Below are positions 1 to 6,320 of a DNA stretch of 27,829 nucleotides, one piece after another. The translations under genes and the position numbers were made by a program. The first letter of the stretch is position 1. The number at the start of each line of letters is the position of its first letter. The DNA lies in IMG/VR virus record IMGVR_UViG_3300024301_000069, positions 1-27,829 of that record, one strand, 5' to 3'. Source of the stretch: a virus. The notes under the pieces are model-generated. The model saw nothing but the letters and a program-made list of their open reading frames with translations, searched no databases and was not told the origin of the DNA.

Positions 1-1
1 T

Positions 2-106
2 AATATTATCAAGTATTCGTTGCGGCAGGGAGCTAAAGATAGTGACGATGCAGGCAAAACCCAACACTATATGCAGAAGCTACGCGAGGTAGAGTCTGGA
101 ACATAG
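2..106 (+). CDS. 3' end of a DUF3310-like phage protein (partial)
   Basis: An open frame enters from the left edge and ends at TAG 104-106, giving 34 visible residues. The visible pattern is NIIKYSLRQG, then a short Asp-rich linker, then HYMQKLREVE. An N-(I/V)-I-K-Y helix followed by a second helix with a YL/YMxKL motif is typical of the C-terminal half of DUF3310, a small phage family often labelled nucleotide kinase without real proof. The start lies outside the window. It precedes the DNA polymerase by about 70 bp, which suits a DNA-metabolism operon. The family call is by remembered motif on a short fragment, so it is moderate at best; the reading frame itself is clear. Confidence 0.5.
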   Translation, partial: NIIKYSLRQGAKDSDDAGKTQHYMQKLREVESGT

Positions 107-174
107 TTTAGGGCTACAACGCACCAAAACATATAACTATGCGTTAACTCGCAGATGCGCAAAAGGTGAGTAGA

Positions 175-2004
175 ATGGACCTCATTACAGTAGATTTTGA
201 GACGTATTACGACAGGGAGTTTTCCTTGTCGAAGATGACGACCGAATCCTATATCCGTGACCCTCGATTTGAGGTGATCGGTGTAGGGGTTAAAGTAAAC
301 AACGGGCCCACTGAGTGGGCGAGTGGTACACATGAACAGATTAAGGAGTACCTACATACATTCGATTGGGCAAACTCTATGTTACTTGCTCACAACACTA
401 TGTTTGATGGGGCTATTCTTAGTTGGCGCTTTGGTATCCATCCTCGTGTTCTTACCGATACTCTGTGTATCGCCCGTGCTATTCATGGCATTGAAGTTGG
501 TGGGAGTCTCAAGGCACTCGCTGACCGCTATAAGATCGGAGAGAAAGGTACGGAAGTTATTAACGCGCTTGGAAAATCGCGAGAATCGTTCGCCCCCGAT
601 GAGTTAGCTAGATATGGGGACTATTGTGTTAACGATGTCGAGCTAACGTATAAGTTGTTTAATATTTTCTTATCACAAGGGTTCCCGAAAACCGAGCTAC
701 GGCTGATTGATACTACGCTCCGTATGTTCGTCGATCCCGTGCTTGAGTTGGATATTGGACTACTAGAACAGCACCTTGAAGATGTGCGAGAGCGTAAAGA
801 CCAGCTGCTCGAGTCGGCTAATGTGTCTAAAGAAAACCTCATGTCGAACCAGAAGTTCGCCGAACTACTTAAGTCGTTAGGAGTGACGCCACCTACCAAG
901 ACAAGTCTAGCTACAGGTAAAGAAACATTCGCGTTTGCTAAGTCAGATGAGGAGTTCAAGGCTTTACTTGAGCACGACGATGATCGAGTACAGGCTTTGG
1001 TAGCGGCGAGGCTTGGCACCAAGAGCACGCTTGAGGAGACGCGTACTCAGAGGTTTATCGATATAGGTAAGCGGGGCACTCTACCCGTACCCGTGCGGTA
1101 CTATGCGGCACACACCGGACGGTGGGGTGGTGACGATAAGATTAACCTACAGAATTTACCTAGCCGCGGACCAAATGGTAAGAAGTTAAAGAGTAGCATT
1201 ATTGCGCCTGAAGGCCACTCGTTGATTGACGCCGATTCCGCTCAGATTGAGGCACGTGTACTGGCGTGGTTCGCTGGGCAGGACGACTTAACCACTGCAT
1301 TTACAAACGGTGACGATGTATATAAGCAGATGGCCTCTCGCATTTATGGCTGTGCCGAAAGTGATGTGACGGCGCAACAGCGGTTTGTTGGTAAGACTAC
1401 GATCTTAGGTGCTGGCTACGGTATGGGTGCAGCCCGCTTTACAGATCAGCTAAAGACGTTTGGAGTTGAGGTTAGCCTCGACGAGGCGCGGCGGATTGTT
1501 AACATCTACCGTGAAGCGAACAACAAGATAAGCCAGCTGTGGCGCGACGCGCAGAACATGGTCCGGTACCTAGCTAATGGGGATGCACTACAGTTTGGCC
1601 GAGCTGGGGTACTAACGGTAGACCCACGTAAAGGTATTATGGTGCCATCTGGGTTATATATACGGTACGACGAGCTCCGCGGGGAGCAGACCGAGAACGG
1701 TGTTGAGTACTCATACAAAACCCGTCGAGGGCGTACGCGTATCTATGGGGGTAAAGTTACAGAGAATGTTTGCCAAGCGATTGCCCGTTGCATAATTGGT
1801 GAACAGATGTTAAAAATAGCTAAGAAATACCGTGTTGTGTTAACGGTACATGACTCAATCGTTTGCTGCGTACCTGATGAAGAAGTCGACGAAGCACAGG
1901 CATATATTGAGGCATGGATGCGTTGGACGCCTGAATGGGCGGCGGGGCTACCGATTGACTGCGAGAGCGGTGTTGGTAAATCTTATGGTGGAGCAGGCGA
2001 GTGA
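175..2004 (+). CDS. polA: Family A DNA polymerase with 3'-5' exonuclease domain
   Basis: Replicative phage polymerase with N-terminal proofreading and C-terminal polymerase domains. Residue numbers count from the GTG at 166. Exonuclease motifs are D10/E12 (TVDFETYY), the HNTMFD segment near 76-81, and Y153-x3-D157. Polymerase motif A is D357 in DSAQIEAR; motif B is R406-x3-K410-x3-L414-G-x2-Y418; motif C is VHDS at 561-564. No 5'-nuclease domain is present, as is usual for phage PolA. The ATG at 175 is preferred over the GTG at 166 because AGGTGAG (164-170) sits at good ribosome-binding distance from it. Two oddities: the E. coli Pol I Phe762 position is Leu, and the motif C Glu is replaced by Ser. 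A weak TATAAC at 132-137 upstream could be a -10 element. The stop overlaps the next gene (GTGA). Confidence 0.96.
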   Translation: MDLITVDFETYYDREFSLSKMTTESYIRDPRFEVIGVGVKVNNGPTEWASGTHEQIKEYLHTFDWANSMLLAHNTMFDGAILSWRFGIHPRVLTDTLCIARAIHGIEVGGSLKALADRYKIGEKGTEVINALGKSRESFAPDELARYGDYCVNDVELTYKLFNIFLSQGFPKTELRLIDTTLRMFVDPVLELDIGLLEQHLEDVRERKDQLLESANVSKENLMSNQKFAELLKSLGVTPPTKTSLATGKETFAFAKSDEEFKALLEHDDDRVQALVAARLGTKSTLEETRTQRFIDIGKRGTLPVPVRYYAAHTGRWGGDDKINLQNLPSRGPNGKKLKSSIIAPEGHSLIDADSAQIEARVLAWFAGQDDLTTAFTNGDDVYKQMASRIYGCAESDVTAQQRFVGKTTILGAGYGMGAARFTDQLKTFGVEVSLDEARRIVNIYREANNKISQLWRDAQNMVRYLANGDALQFGRAGVLTVDPRKGIMVPSGLYIRYDELRGEQTENGVEYSYKTRRGRTRIYGGKVTENVCQAIARCIIGEQMLKIAKKYRVVLTVHDSIVCCVPDEEVDEAQAYIEAWMRWTPEWAAGLPIDCESGVGKSYGGAGE

Positions 2005-2666
2005 GTATAAGTCCGTGGTCGTTTAGCCGTATAAAGGCATTTGAACAGTGCCCTAAACAGTTTTACCACGAGAAGATACTTAAAGAATATCCCGTTGTAG
2101 AAACAGACGCGATGCGTTACGGCACGGAGTTTCACGAAGCGGCTGAGTTTTACGTTCGGGATGGTACACCACTCCCTAAGAAGTTTAAGTTCGCGCAGGG
2201 AATGCTAGACGCGCTAGTTGCTAAACAAGGCACCAAGCACTGCGAATTGAAGTTAGGGGTTACAGAGAACCTTGAACCATGCGCGTTTGACGCCGAGGAT
2301 GTATGGTTTAGGGGGATTGCCGACCTCATCATATTGGATGGTGACCTTGCTTGGGTAATTGATTACAAGACAGGCAAGTCCGCCAAGTATGCGGATAAAG
2401 GGCAGTTAGAACTTATGGCACTGTCCGTGTTTATCCACTATCCAGAAGTTAAGACTGTCCGCGCAGGGCTACTGTTTGTGGTCAGTAATAACCTAATCAA
2501 AGACAAGTACGCCGAATTTGATAAGGGTAAACTGTGGGAGAAGTGGATTAGTAAGTACAAACAGATGGAAACCGCCGCTGAAAGTAACGTGTGGAATCCA
2601 AGACCTAGTGGGCTGTGTAAGAGACATTGCCCCGTTACTGTGTGCGTACACAATGGAGATAACTAA
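2001..2666 (+). CDS. PD-(D/E)XK nuclease, Cas4/RecB-like exonuclease
   Basis: 221-aa nuclease of the RecB/Cas4 fold. The N-terminus SFSRIKAFEQCPKQFYHEKI is the usual motif preceding the core. The catalytic set is H45 in RYGTEFHEAAE, D108 in GIADLIIL, then D121 and K123 in VIDYKTGK, with Q135 in a QLELMAL motif. Four cysteines, C17 and C206/C210/C215, are placed like the Fe-S cluster ligands of Cas4 and AddB nucleases. It starts with GTG overlapping the polymerase stop by 4 bp, so it is translationally coupled. The likely role is DNA end processing for recombination or replication in the infected cell. It is not evidence of CRISPR: no array or cas1/cas2 is present. Confidence 0.88.
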   Translation: MSISPWSFSRIKAFEQCPKQFYHEKILKEYPVVETDAMRYGTEFHEAAEFYVRDGTPLPKKFKFAQGMLDALVAKQGTKHCELKLGVTENLEPCAFDAEDVWFRGIADLIILDGDLAWVIDYKTGKSAKYADKGQLELMALSVFIHYPEVKTVRAGLLFVVSNNLIKDKYAEFDKGKLWEKWISKYKQMETAAESNVWNPRPSGLCKRHCPVTVCVHNGDN

Positions 2667-2962
2667 TGCCGTACGTAAAGAAACCCCGCCCGTACAAGAA
2701 AGAGTATGCGCAACAAAAAAGCCGTGGCGAGCACGGCGACCGAATGGAAAGGCAGCGGGCCCGTCGCGCAATGGACAAAACAGGGAAAGACGCTAACAAG
2801 AACGGCAAAGCCGATAAGCGTGAAGGCAAGGATATAGCTCATAAAAAGCCGTTGGCACGTGGGGGCTCAAATAAAGATGGGTACACCGTGCAATCACGGA
2901 AGACAAACCGTGCAGCGGGTGGGGCTATGAGTAAGCCACCCAAAAAGAAAAAGAAAAAGTAG
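2666..2962 (+). CDS. Small basic HNH-like protein
   Basis: 98-aa, extremely basic protein. The start ATG overlaps the upstream TAA by one base. The C-terminal half carries DIAHKKPLARGGSNKDGY followed by an N81-R pair, matching the second half of small phage HNH endonuclease-like proteins: His59, a GGSN turn, and a late Asn. The first His is not in a canonical DH or HH pair (it reads AH), so catalytic activity is uncertain. The protein ends in a run of six lysines, suggesting nucleic-acid binding. The N-terminal 50 residues are Lys/Arg-rich and probably disordered. It could be a nicking or packaging-related endonuclease, or only a DNA-binding relic. The family call is by motif only. Confidence 0.6.
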   Translation: MPYVKKPRPYKKEYAQQKSRGEHGDRMERQRARRAMDKTGKDANKNGKADKREGKDIAHKKPLARGGSNKDGYTVQSRKTNRAAGGAMSKPPKKKKKK

Positions 2963-2998
2963 TTAGTGCCCCACTAACATAACCGGCGTCACTAACAT
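2962..2998. promoter_or_regulatory. Operator-like inverted plus direct repeat
   Basis: GTTAGTG (2962-2968), a 3-bp spacer, then its exact inverse CACTAAC (2972-2978). The longer CACTAACAT (2972-2980) recurs directly at 2990-2998. Three identical half-sites thus fill the 47-bp gap before the SNF2 gene. No T-run follows the palindrome, so it is not a standard terminator. Binding by a regulator such as the HTH protein at 5025 is inference. Confidence 0.4.
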
Positions 2999-3009
2999 GA
3001 TGTGATGCC

Positions 3010-4563
3010 GTGCCGGAGAACACAGTGCAAATTTTAAACAACAAGGCGCTCTTGTTGCGCCTACGTAACCCTAAACAAGTTACAGAGATAATCCCAAAAA
3101 GCCGAGAACTCGAAGACAACAAAGTTGTTGTTAACTGGGGCATCGACGAAGCACATGTCTTAAAGAACCTCAAGGTTAAAAATGTGCCGTCACCTATAGA
3201 GGGTAGGTACGACTGGACAGGTCAGTACAAACCATTCGACCACCAGCGGACTACCGCGGCATTCCTGACTATGAACCGCAGGGCCTTTTGCTTTAATGAG
3301 CAGGGTACGGGTAAAACCGCCTCTGCAATTTGGGCGTCAGACTTTTTGATGAAGGAGGGCAAGATAAACCGTGTGCTGATTATCTGCCCGCTGTCTATCA
3401 TGGAAAGCGCATGGCGCAATGACTTATTTAGCGTGGCTATGCACAGGACCGTTGACATCGCATATGGCCCCGCAGATAAACGTCGTAAGATAATTAACCA
3501 AGGTGCAGACTACGTCATCATTAACTACGATGGTGTTGAGATCGTTGCCGATGAGATAATAAACGGTGGTTTCGACTGCATAATTGTAGATGAAGCTACA
3601 CACTACAAGAATGCGCAGACGCGCCGCTGGAAGACGCTGTATAAGTTGTTATCCACAAGCACTTGGCTATGGATGATGACAGGTACCCCCGCAGCACAGT
3701 CCCCTCTGGATGCTTATGGTATCGCTAAGTTAGTAAACCCCTCGGCGGTACCGCGGTTTTATGGGTCGTGGCGCGACCAAGTAATGGTCAAGATTACTCA
3801 ATTCAGGTGGTTACCAAAGCCAGATGCTACTGACACAGTTTACCGAGTGTTACAGCCAGCAATCCGCTTCACCAAAGACGAGTGCCTTGATTTACCAGAG
3901 ATGGTATACGTGAAGCGTGAGGTCGAACTTACGCGTCAACAAGCAAAATACTACAAACAGCTTAAAGAGAAACTTGTTTTACAAGCCGCTGGGGAGGAAG
4001 TAACCGCGGCTAACGCAGCTATCGGCATGACGAAGCTGCTGCAAATATCCTCCGGTGCGGTGTATACCGATAACGGCGAAAGTCTAGAATTTGACATTAA
4101 GCATAGGTACGCGGTACTGCGAGAGGTTATAGACGAAAGTTCTAAGAAGGTGCTTGTGTTTGTACCGTTTAAGCACACCATAGACATACTCACTGACAAA
4201 CTTCGTGCAGATGGTATCACTACCGAGATTATACGTGGTGACGTATCCGCACATAACCGCACTGCAATATTCAAACGGTTCCAAGAGGAACAAGACCCAC
4301 GGGTATTAGTGATACAACCTCAATCGGCAGCACATGGAGTCACACTAACCGCTGCAAATACTGTGGTGTGGTGGGGACCGACTAGCTCACTAGAAACGTA
4401 CGCACAGGCAAACGCCCGAGTGCATAGGGCGGGACAAGACCATAAATGTACGGTCGTACAGCTACAAGGCTCACCCGTAGAAAAACATGTTTACGCATTA
4501 CTAGACAACAGAATAGACGTACACACAAAGATGATTGACCTTTACAAGGAAATACTTGACTAA
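3010..4563 (+). CDS. SNF2-family DEAD/DEAH-type helicase
   Basis: 517-aa superfamily 2 ATPase of the SNF2 type, which translocates on dsDNA and in phages is linked to replication, recombination or remodelling. Motif I is EQGTGKT (97-103), motif II is DEATH (194-198), motif III is TGTP (224-227), and motif VI is ARVHRAGQ (469-476). The spacing to ICPLSI (motif Ia) and to the second RecA lobe is normal, so both lobes are complete. It starts at GTG 3010: a TGA at 2998-3000 closes the frame just upstream and no in-frame ATG lies between, so this is the only reasonable start. It is preceded by the repeat cluster at 2962-2998, suggesting separate control from the polymerase group. No accessory domain is recognisable in the first 70 residues. 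Confidence 0.93.
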   Translation: MPENTVQILNNKALLLRLRNPKQVTEIIPKSRELEDNKVVVNWGIDEAHVLKNLKVKNVPSPIEGRYDWTGQYKPFDHQRTTAAFLTMNRRAFCFNEQGTGKTASAIWASDFLMKEGKINRVLIICPLSIMESAWRNDLFSVAMHRTVDIAYGPADKRRKIINQGADYVIINYDGVEIVADEIINGGFDCIIVDEATHYKNAQTRRWKTLYKLLSTSTWLWMMTGTPAAQSPLDAYGIAKLVNPSAVPRFYGSWRDQVMVKITQFRWLPKPDATDTVYRVLQPAIRFTKDECLDLPEMVYVKREVELTRQQAKYYKQLKEKLVLQAAGEEVTAANAAIGMTKLLQISSGAVYTDNGESLEFDIKHRYAVLREVIDESSKKVLVFVPFKHTIDILTDKLRADGITTEIIRGDVSAHNRTAIFKRFQEEQDPRVLVIQPQSAAHGVTLTAANTVVWWGPTSSLETYAQANARVHRAGQDHKCTVVQLQGSPVEKHVYALLDNRIDVHTKMIDLYKEILD

Positions 4564-4584
4564 CGCAATATACGCTAGTAAAGT
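4556..4584 (+). promoter_or_regulatory. Sigma70-like promoter before the Gam-like gene
   Basis: TTGACT (4556-4561), a 17-bp spacer, then TAAAGT (4579-4584). The -35 matches consensus at 5 of 6 and the -10 at 4 of 6. It overlaps the end of the SNF2 gene and lies 42 bp before the next ATG. The leader contains a small hairpin, CCGAT/ATCGG, at 4592-4606 with no T-run. Plausible but unproven. Confidence 0.42.
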
Positions 4585-4626
4585 TAGTTTCCCGATACTT
4601 AATCGGTGCACAAAAGGAGTACGATA

Positions 4627-5025
4627 ATGAGCCAAGAACAATCATTAGCTGAGAAGCTCACGAAGGTTTATATCAAGATACGTAATAAGCGTTCTGAGTT
4701 ATCGGCAGAGTTCAAAAAGCAAGATAGCGATCTTTCCGATCAGTTGGATAAGGTCAAAGCTGCACTACTCACATACTGCAAAGACAATGGTGTGGATAGT
4801 GTGAAAACTTCTGAAGGGTTGTTTTACCGAACCATAAAGAATCGTTACTGGACAAGTGACTGGGCCTCCATGCACACGTTCATCAAAGAGCACGACGTTC
4901 CTGAGTTCTTTGAGAAACGGCTCAACCAATCAGTAGTAAAGCAGTTCTTAGAAGAGAACCCTGATCTAGTCCCACAGGGGCTGAATGTGGATTCCAAATA
5001 CAGCATAACCGTGAGGAAAAAATAA
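4627..5025 (+). CDS. Gam-like coiled-coil DNA-binding protein (tentative)
   Basis: 132 aa from the ATG at 4627, chosen over the in-frame ATG at 4606 because AAGGAG (4613-4618) lies 8 bp before it. Residues 5-50 form a charged amphipathic helix, probably a coiled coil. A compact domain follows with a G-LFYRT beta segment and two Trp, then EFFEKRLNQSVVKQFLEEN, and a final beta strand ending in basic residues (ITVRKK). This order of coiled coil, short strands, a helix with a late Asp/Asn, and a G-x-N-x-D strand resembles Mu Gam, the Ku-like protein that shields DNA ends from host RecBCD. I recall similar unnamed proteins in marine phages. The Gam assignment is inference from fold pattern, not from diagnostic residues. 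Confidence 0.5.
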   Translation: MSQEQSLAEKLTKVYIKIRNKRSELSAEFKKQDSDLSDQLDKVKAALLTYCKDNGVDSVKTSEGLFYRTIKNRYWTSDWASMHTFIKEHDVPEFFEKRLNQSVVKQFLEENPDLVPQGLNVDSKYSITVRKK

Positions 5026-5327
5026 TGGCTAGAACGTTTGTACCTATTGATGACCTTTCAAAGCACTTTTCAGTGTCGATCTCTACGATTCGAGCATGGG
5101 TGCGGCAAGGGCATATTCCTAAAGACACTTATATAAAAGTCGGTAATACTTACCGGTTCAATATTGACGCAGTATCCGCTGCGTTAACCACTAAAGACGA
5201 ACCTACACCAAGTCCGTCACAGGAGCAGGAACAGGTTGTGTCTGAGGGCATAACAATATCGCAATCAGACAATGTGTACGAAATCGAACGTACCACGCCT
5301 GAATACAATATAGATGATGACATCTGA
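5025..5327 (+). CDS. Excisionase/MerR-type HTH DNA-binding protein
   Basis: 100 aa; ATG overlaps the upstream TAA by one base. Residues 9-52 form a compact winged-helix unit of the HTH_17 (excisionase/MerR-like) type: helix-turn-helix in LSKHFSVSISTIRAWVRQG (11-29), then a wing in which a Gly-Asn turn leads to YRFNIDAVSAAL. The C-terminal 45 residues are acidic, Gln/Ser-rich and probably disordered. Such proteins act as transcription regulators or recombination directionality factors. No integrase is in the window, so a regulatory or replication-accessory role is more likely here. It may bind the CACTAAC repeats upstream of the SNF2 gene, but nothing direct shows this. Confidence 0.75.
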   Translation: MARTFVPIDDLSKHFSVSISTIRAWVRQGHIPKDTYIKVGNTYRFNIDAVSAALTTKDEPTPSPSQEQEQVVSEGITISQSDNVYEIERTTPEYNIDDDI

Positions 5328-5337
5328 GGAGAACGAC

Positions 5338-6258
5338 ATGTCTGAAGTAACTTTGTTTGAAAACAATGCGCTAGCAAACAGTGATCTATTTAAGTCACTG
5401 CAAGATGTAAATGACAACCTATTAAGCGGTTCTGGTACGGGTGAAGAGCGACGCCGCATCTCACTAAACGGTGGTAAGTTCCGTGAGTTTATTAACGGGG
5501 AACAAGTTAGGGTAAGTAAAGAAGATAACGTAAATATGGTTATCGTTAACGCCGCACCTATATCCCGTACATACTACGAAGGGACGTACGACCCCGCGAA
5601 CCCTACACCCCCTAAGTGTTGGTCGGCTGATACAAATAGTCCCGCTAAAGAGGTGCCGGAGGAGAATCGCCAAGCCGCACGTTGTATGGATTGCCCGCAG
5701 AATATTAAAGGCTCCGGCCAAGGTGAGTCACGTGCATGTCGTTTTGCGCAGCGCCTTGGCGTTGTATTAGAAGGGCAGTTGGATAAGGTGTACCAGCTAC
5801 AGTTACCCGCCACGTCAGTATTCGGCGATGGTAAAGACGGTAATATGGGTATGCAGGCGTATGCACGTTTCCTTAGTGCGCATAATACTCCCGCAGTGGC
5901 AATCGTTACTAACATGCGGTTCGACGAGAACAGCAGCACGCCGAAACTGTTTTTCAAAGCAGTGCGCCCGTTGAATGAAGCAGAGCTGCAAACAGTAGTC
6001 GATCTTAAAGATCACCCCGACACTATTAAAGCTATAACTCTTACTGTTGCGCAGACTGACGGTGTGCAGAAAGAGACGCCGGTGGCACTACCAGCTAAAC
6101 AAGAGCCTACTAAAGCATCATTGTTTGATTCCGAGCCTAGTGAGGAAACTGACGATGTTGTAGAAGAGCCGAAAAAGGTAGCTACCAAAAAGGCAACACC
6201 TGCCCCCGAAGAAGATAGCGATCTGAGCGCGATTATTGATAACTGGGAAGACGATTAA
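5338..6258 (+). CDS. Cys-rich phage protein with acidic tail, possible ssDNA-binding protein
   Basis: 306 aa from the ATG at 5338, which has GAGGAG 6 bp upstream; an in-frame ATG at 5314 lies inside the previous gene and lacks a site. After a 60-residue variable region comes a conserved core with C94, C116-x2-C119 and C134, arranged like a zinc- or metal-binding knuckle and including the segment ARCMDCPQNIKGSGQGESRA. Beta-rich sequence follows to about residue 240. The last 65 residues are Lys/Pro/Glu-rich and end in IIDNWEDD, an acidic tip with an aromatic residue reminiscent of bacterial SSB and T7 gp2.5 tails. The position between a Gam-like gene and the primase-helicase fits an ssDNA-binding role. 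I recognise the core from marine phages but know no proven function. Confidence 0.55.
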   Translation: MSEVTLFENNALANSDLFKSLQDVNDNLLSGSGTGEERRRISLNGGKFREFINGEQVRVSKEDNVNMVIVNAAPISRTYYEGTYDPANPTPPKCWSADTNSPAKEVPEENRQAARCMDCPQNIKGSGQGESRACRFAQRLGVVLEGQLDKVYQLQLPATSVFGDGKDGNMGMQAYARFLSAHNTPAVAIVTNMRFDENSSTPKLFFKAVRPLNEAELQTVVDLKDHPDTIKAITLTVAQTDGVQKETPVALPAKQEPTKASLFDSEPSEETDDVVEEPKKVATKKATPAPEEDSDLSAIIDNWEDD

Positions 6259-6320
6259 CCATTCGTTGTCAAAGGTAATTGGATTGCCGCCATGATGAGG
6301 AAGTGTAGTAATTACTCAGC

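Noticed and set aside
2001-2666. CRISPR-associated Cas4
   Set aside because: No CRISPR repeats or other cas genes are seen; coupling to PolA indicates a phage recombination nuclease.
2962-2978. Terminator after the HNH-like gene
   Set aside because: The 7-bp palindrome is not GC-rich and has no following T-run; an operator-type site fits better.
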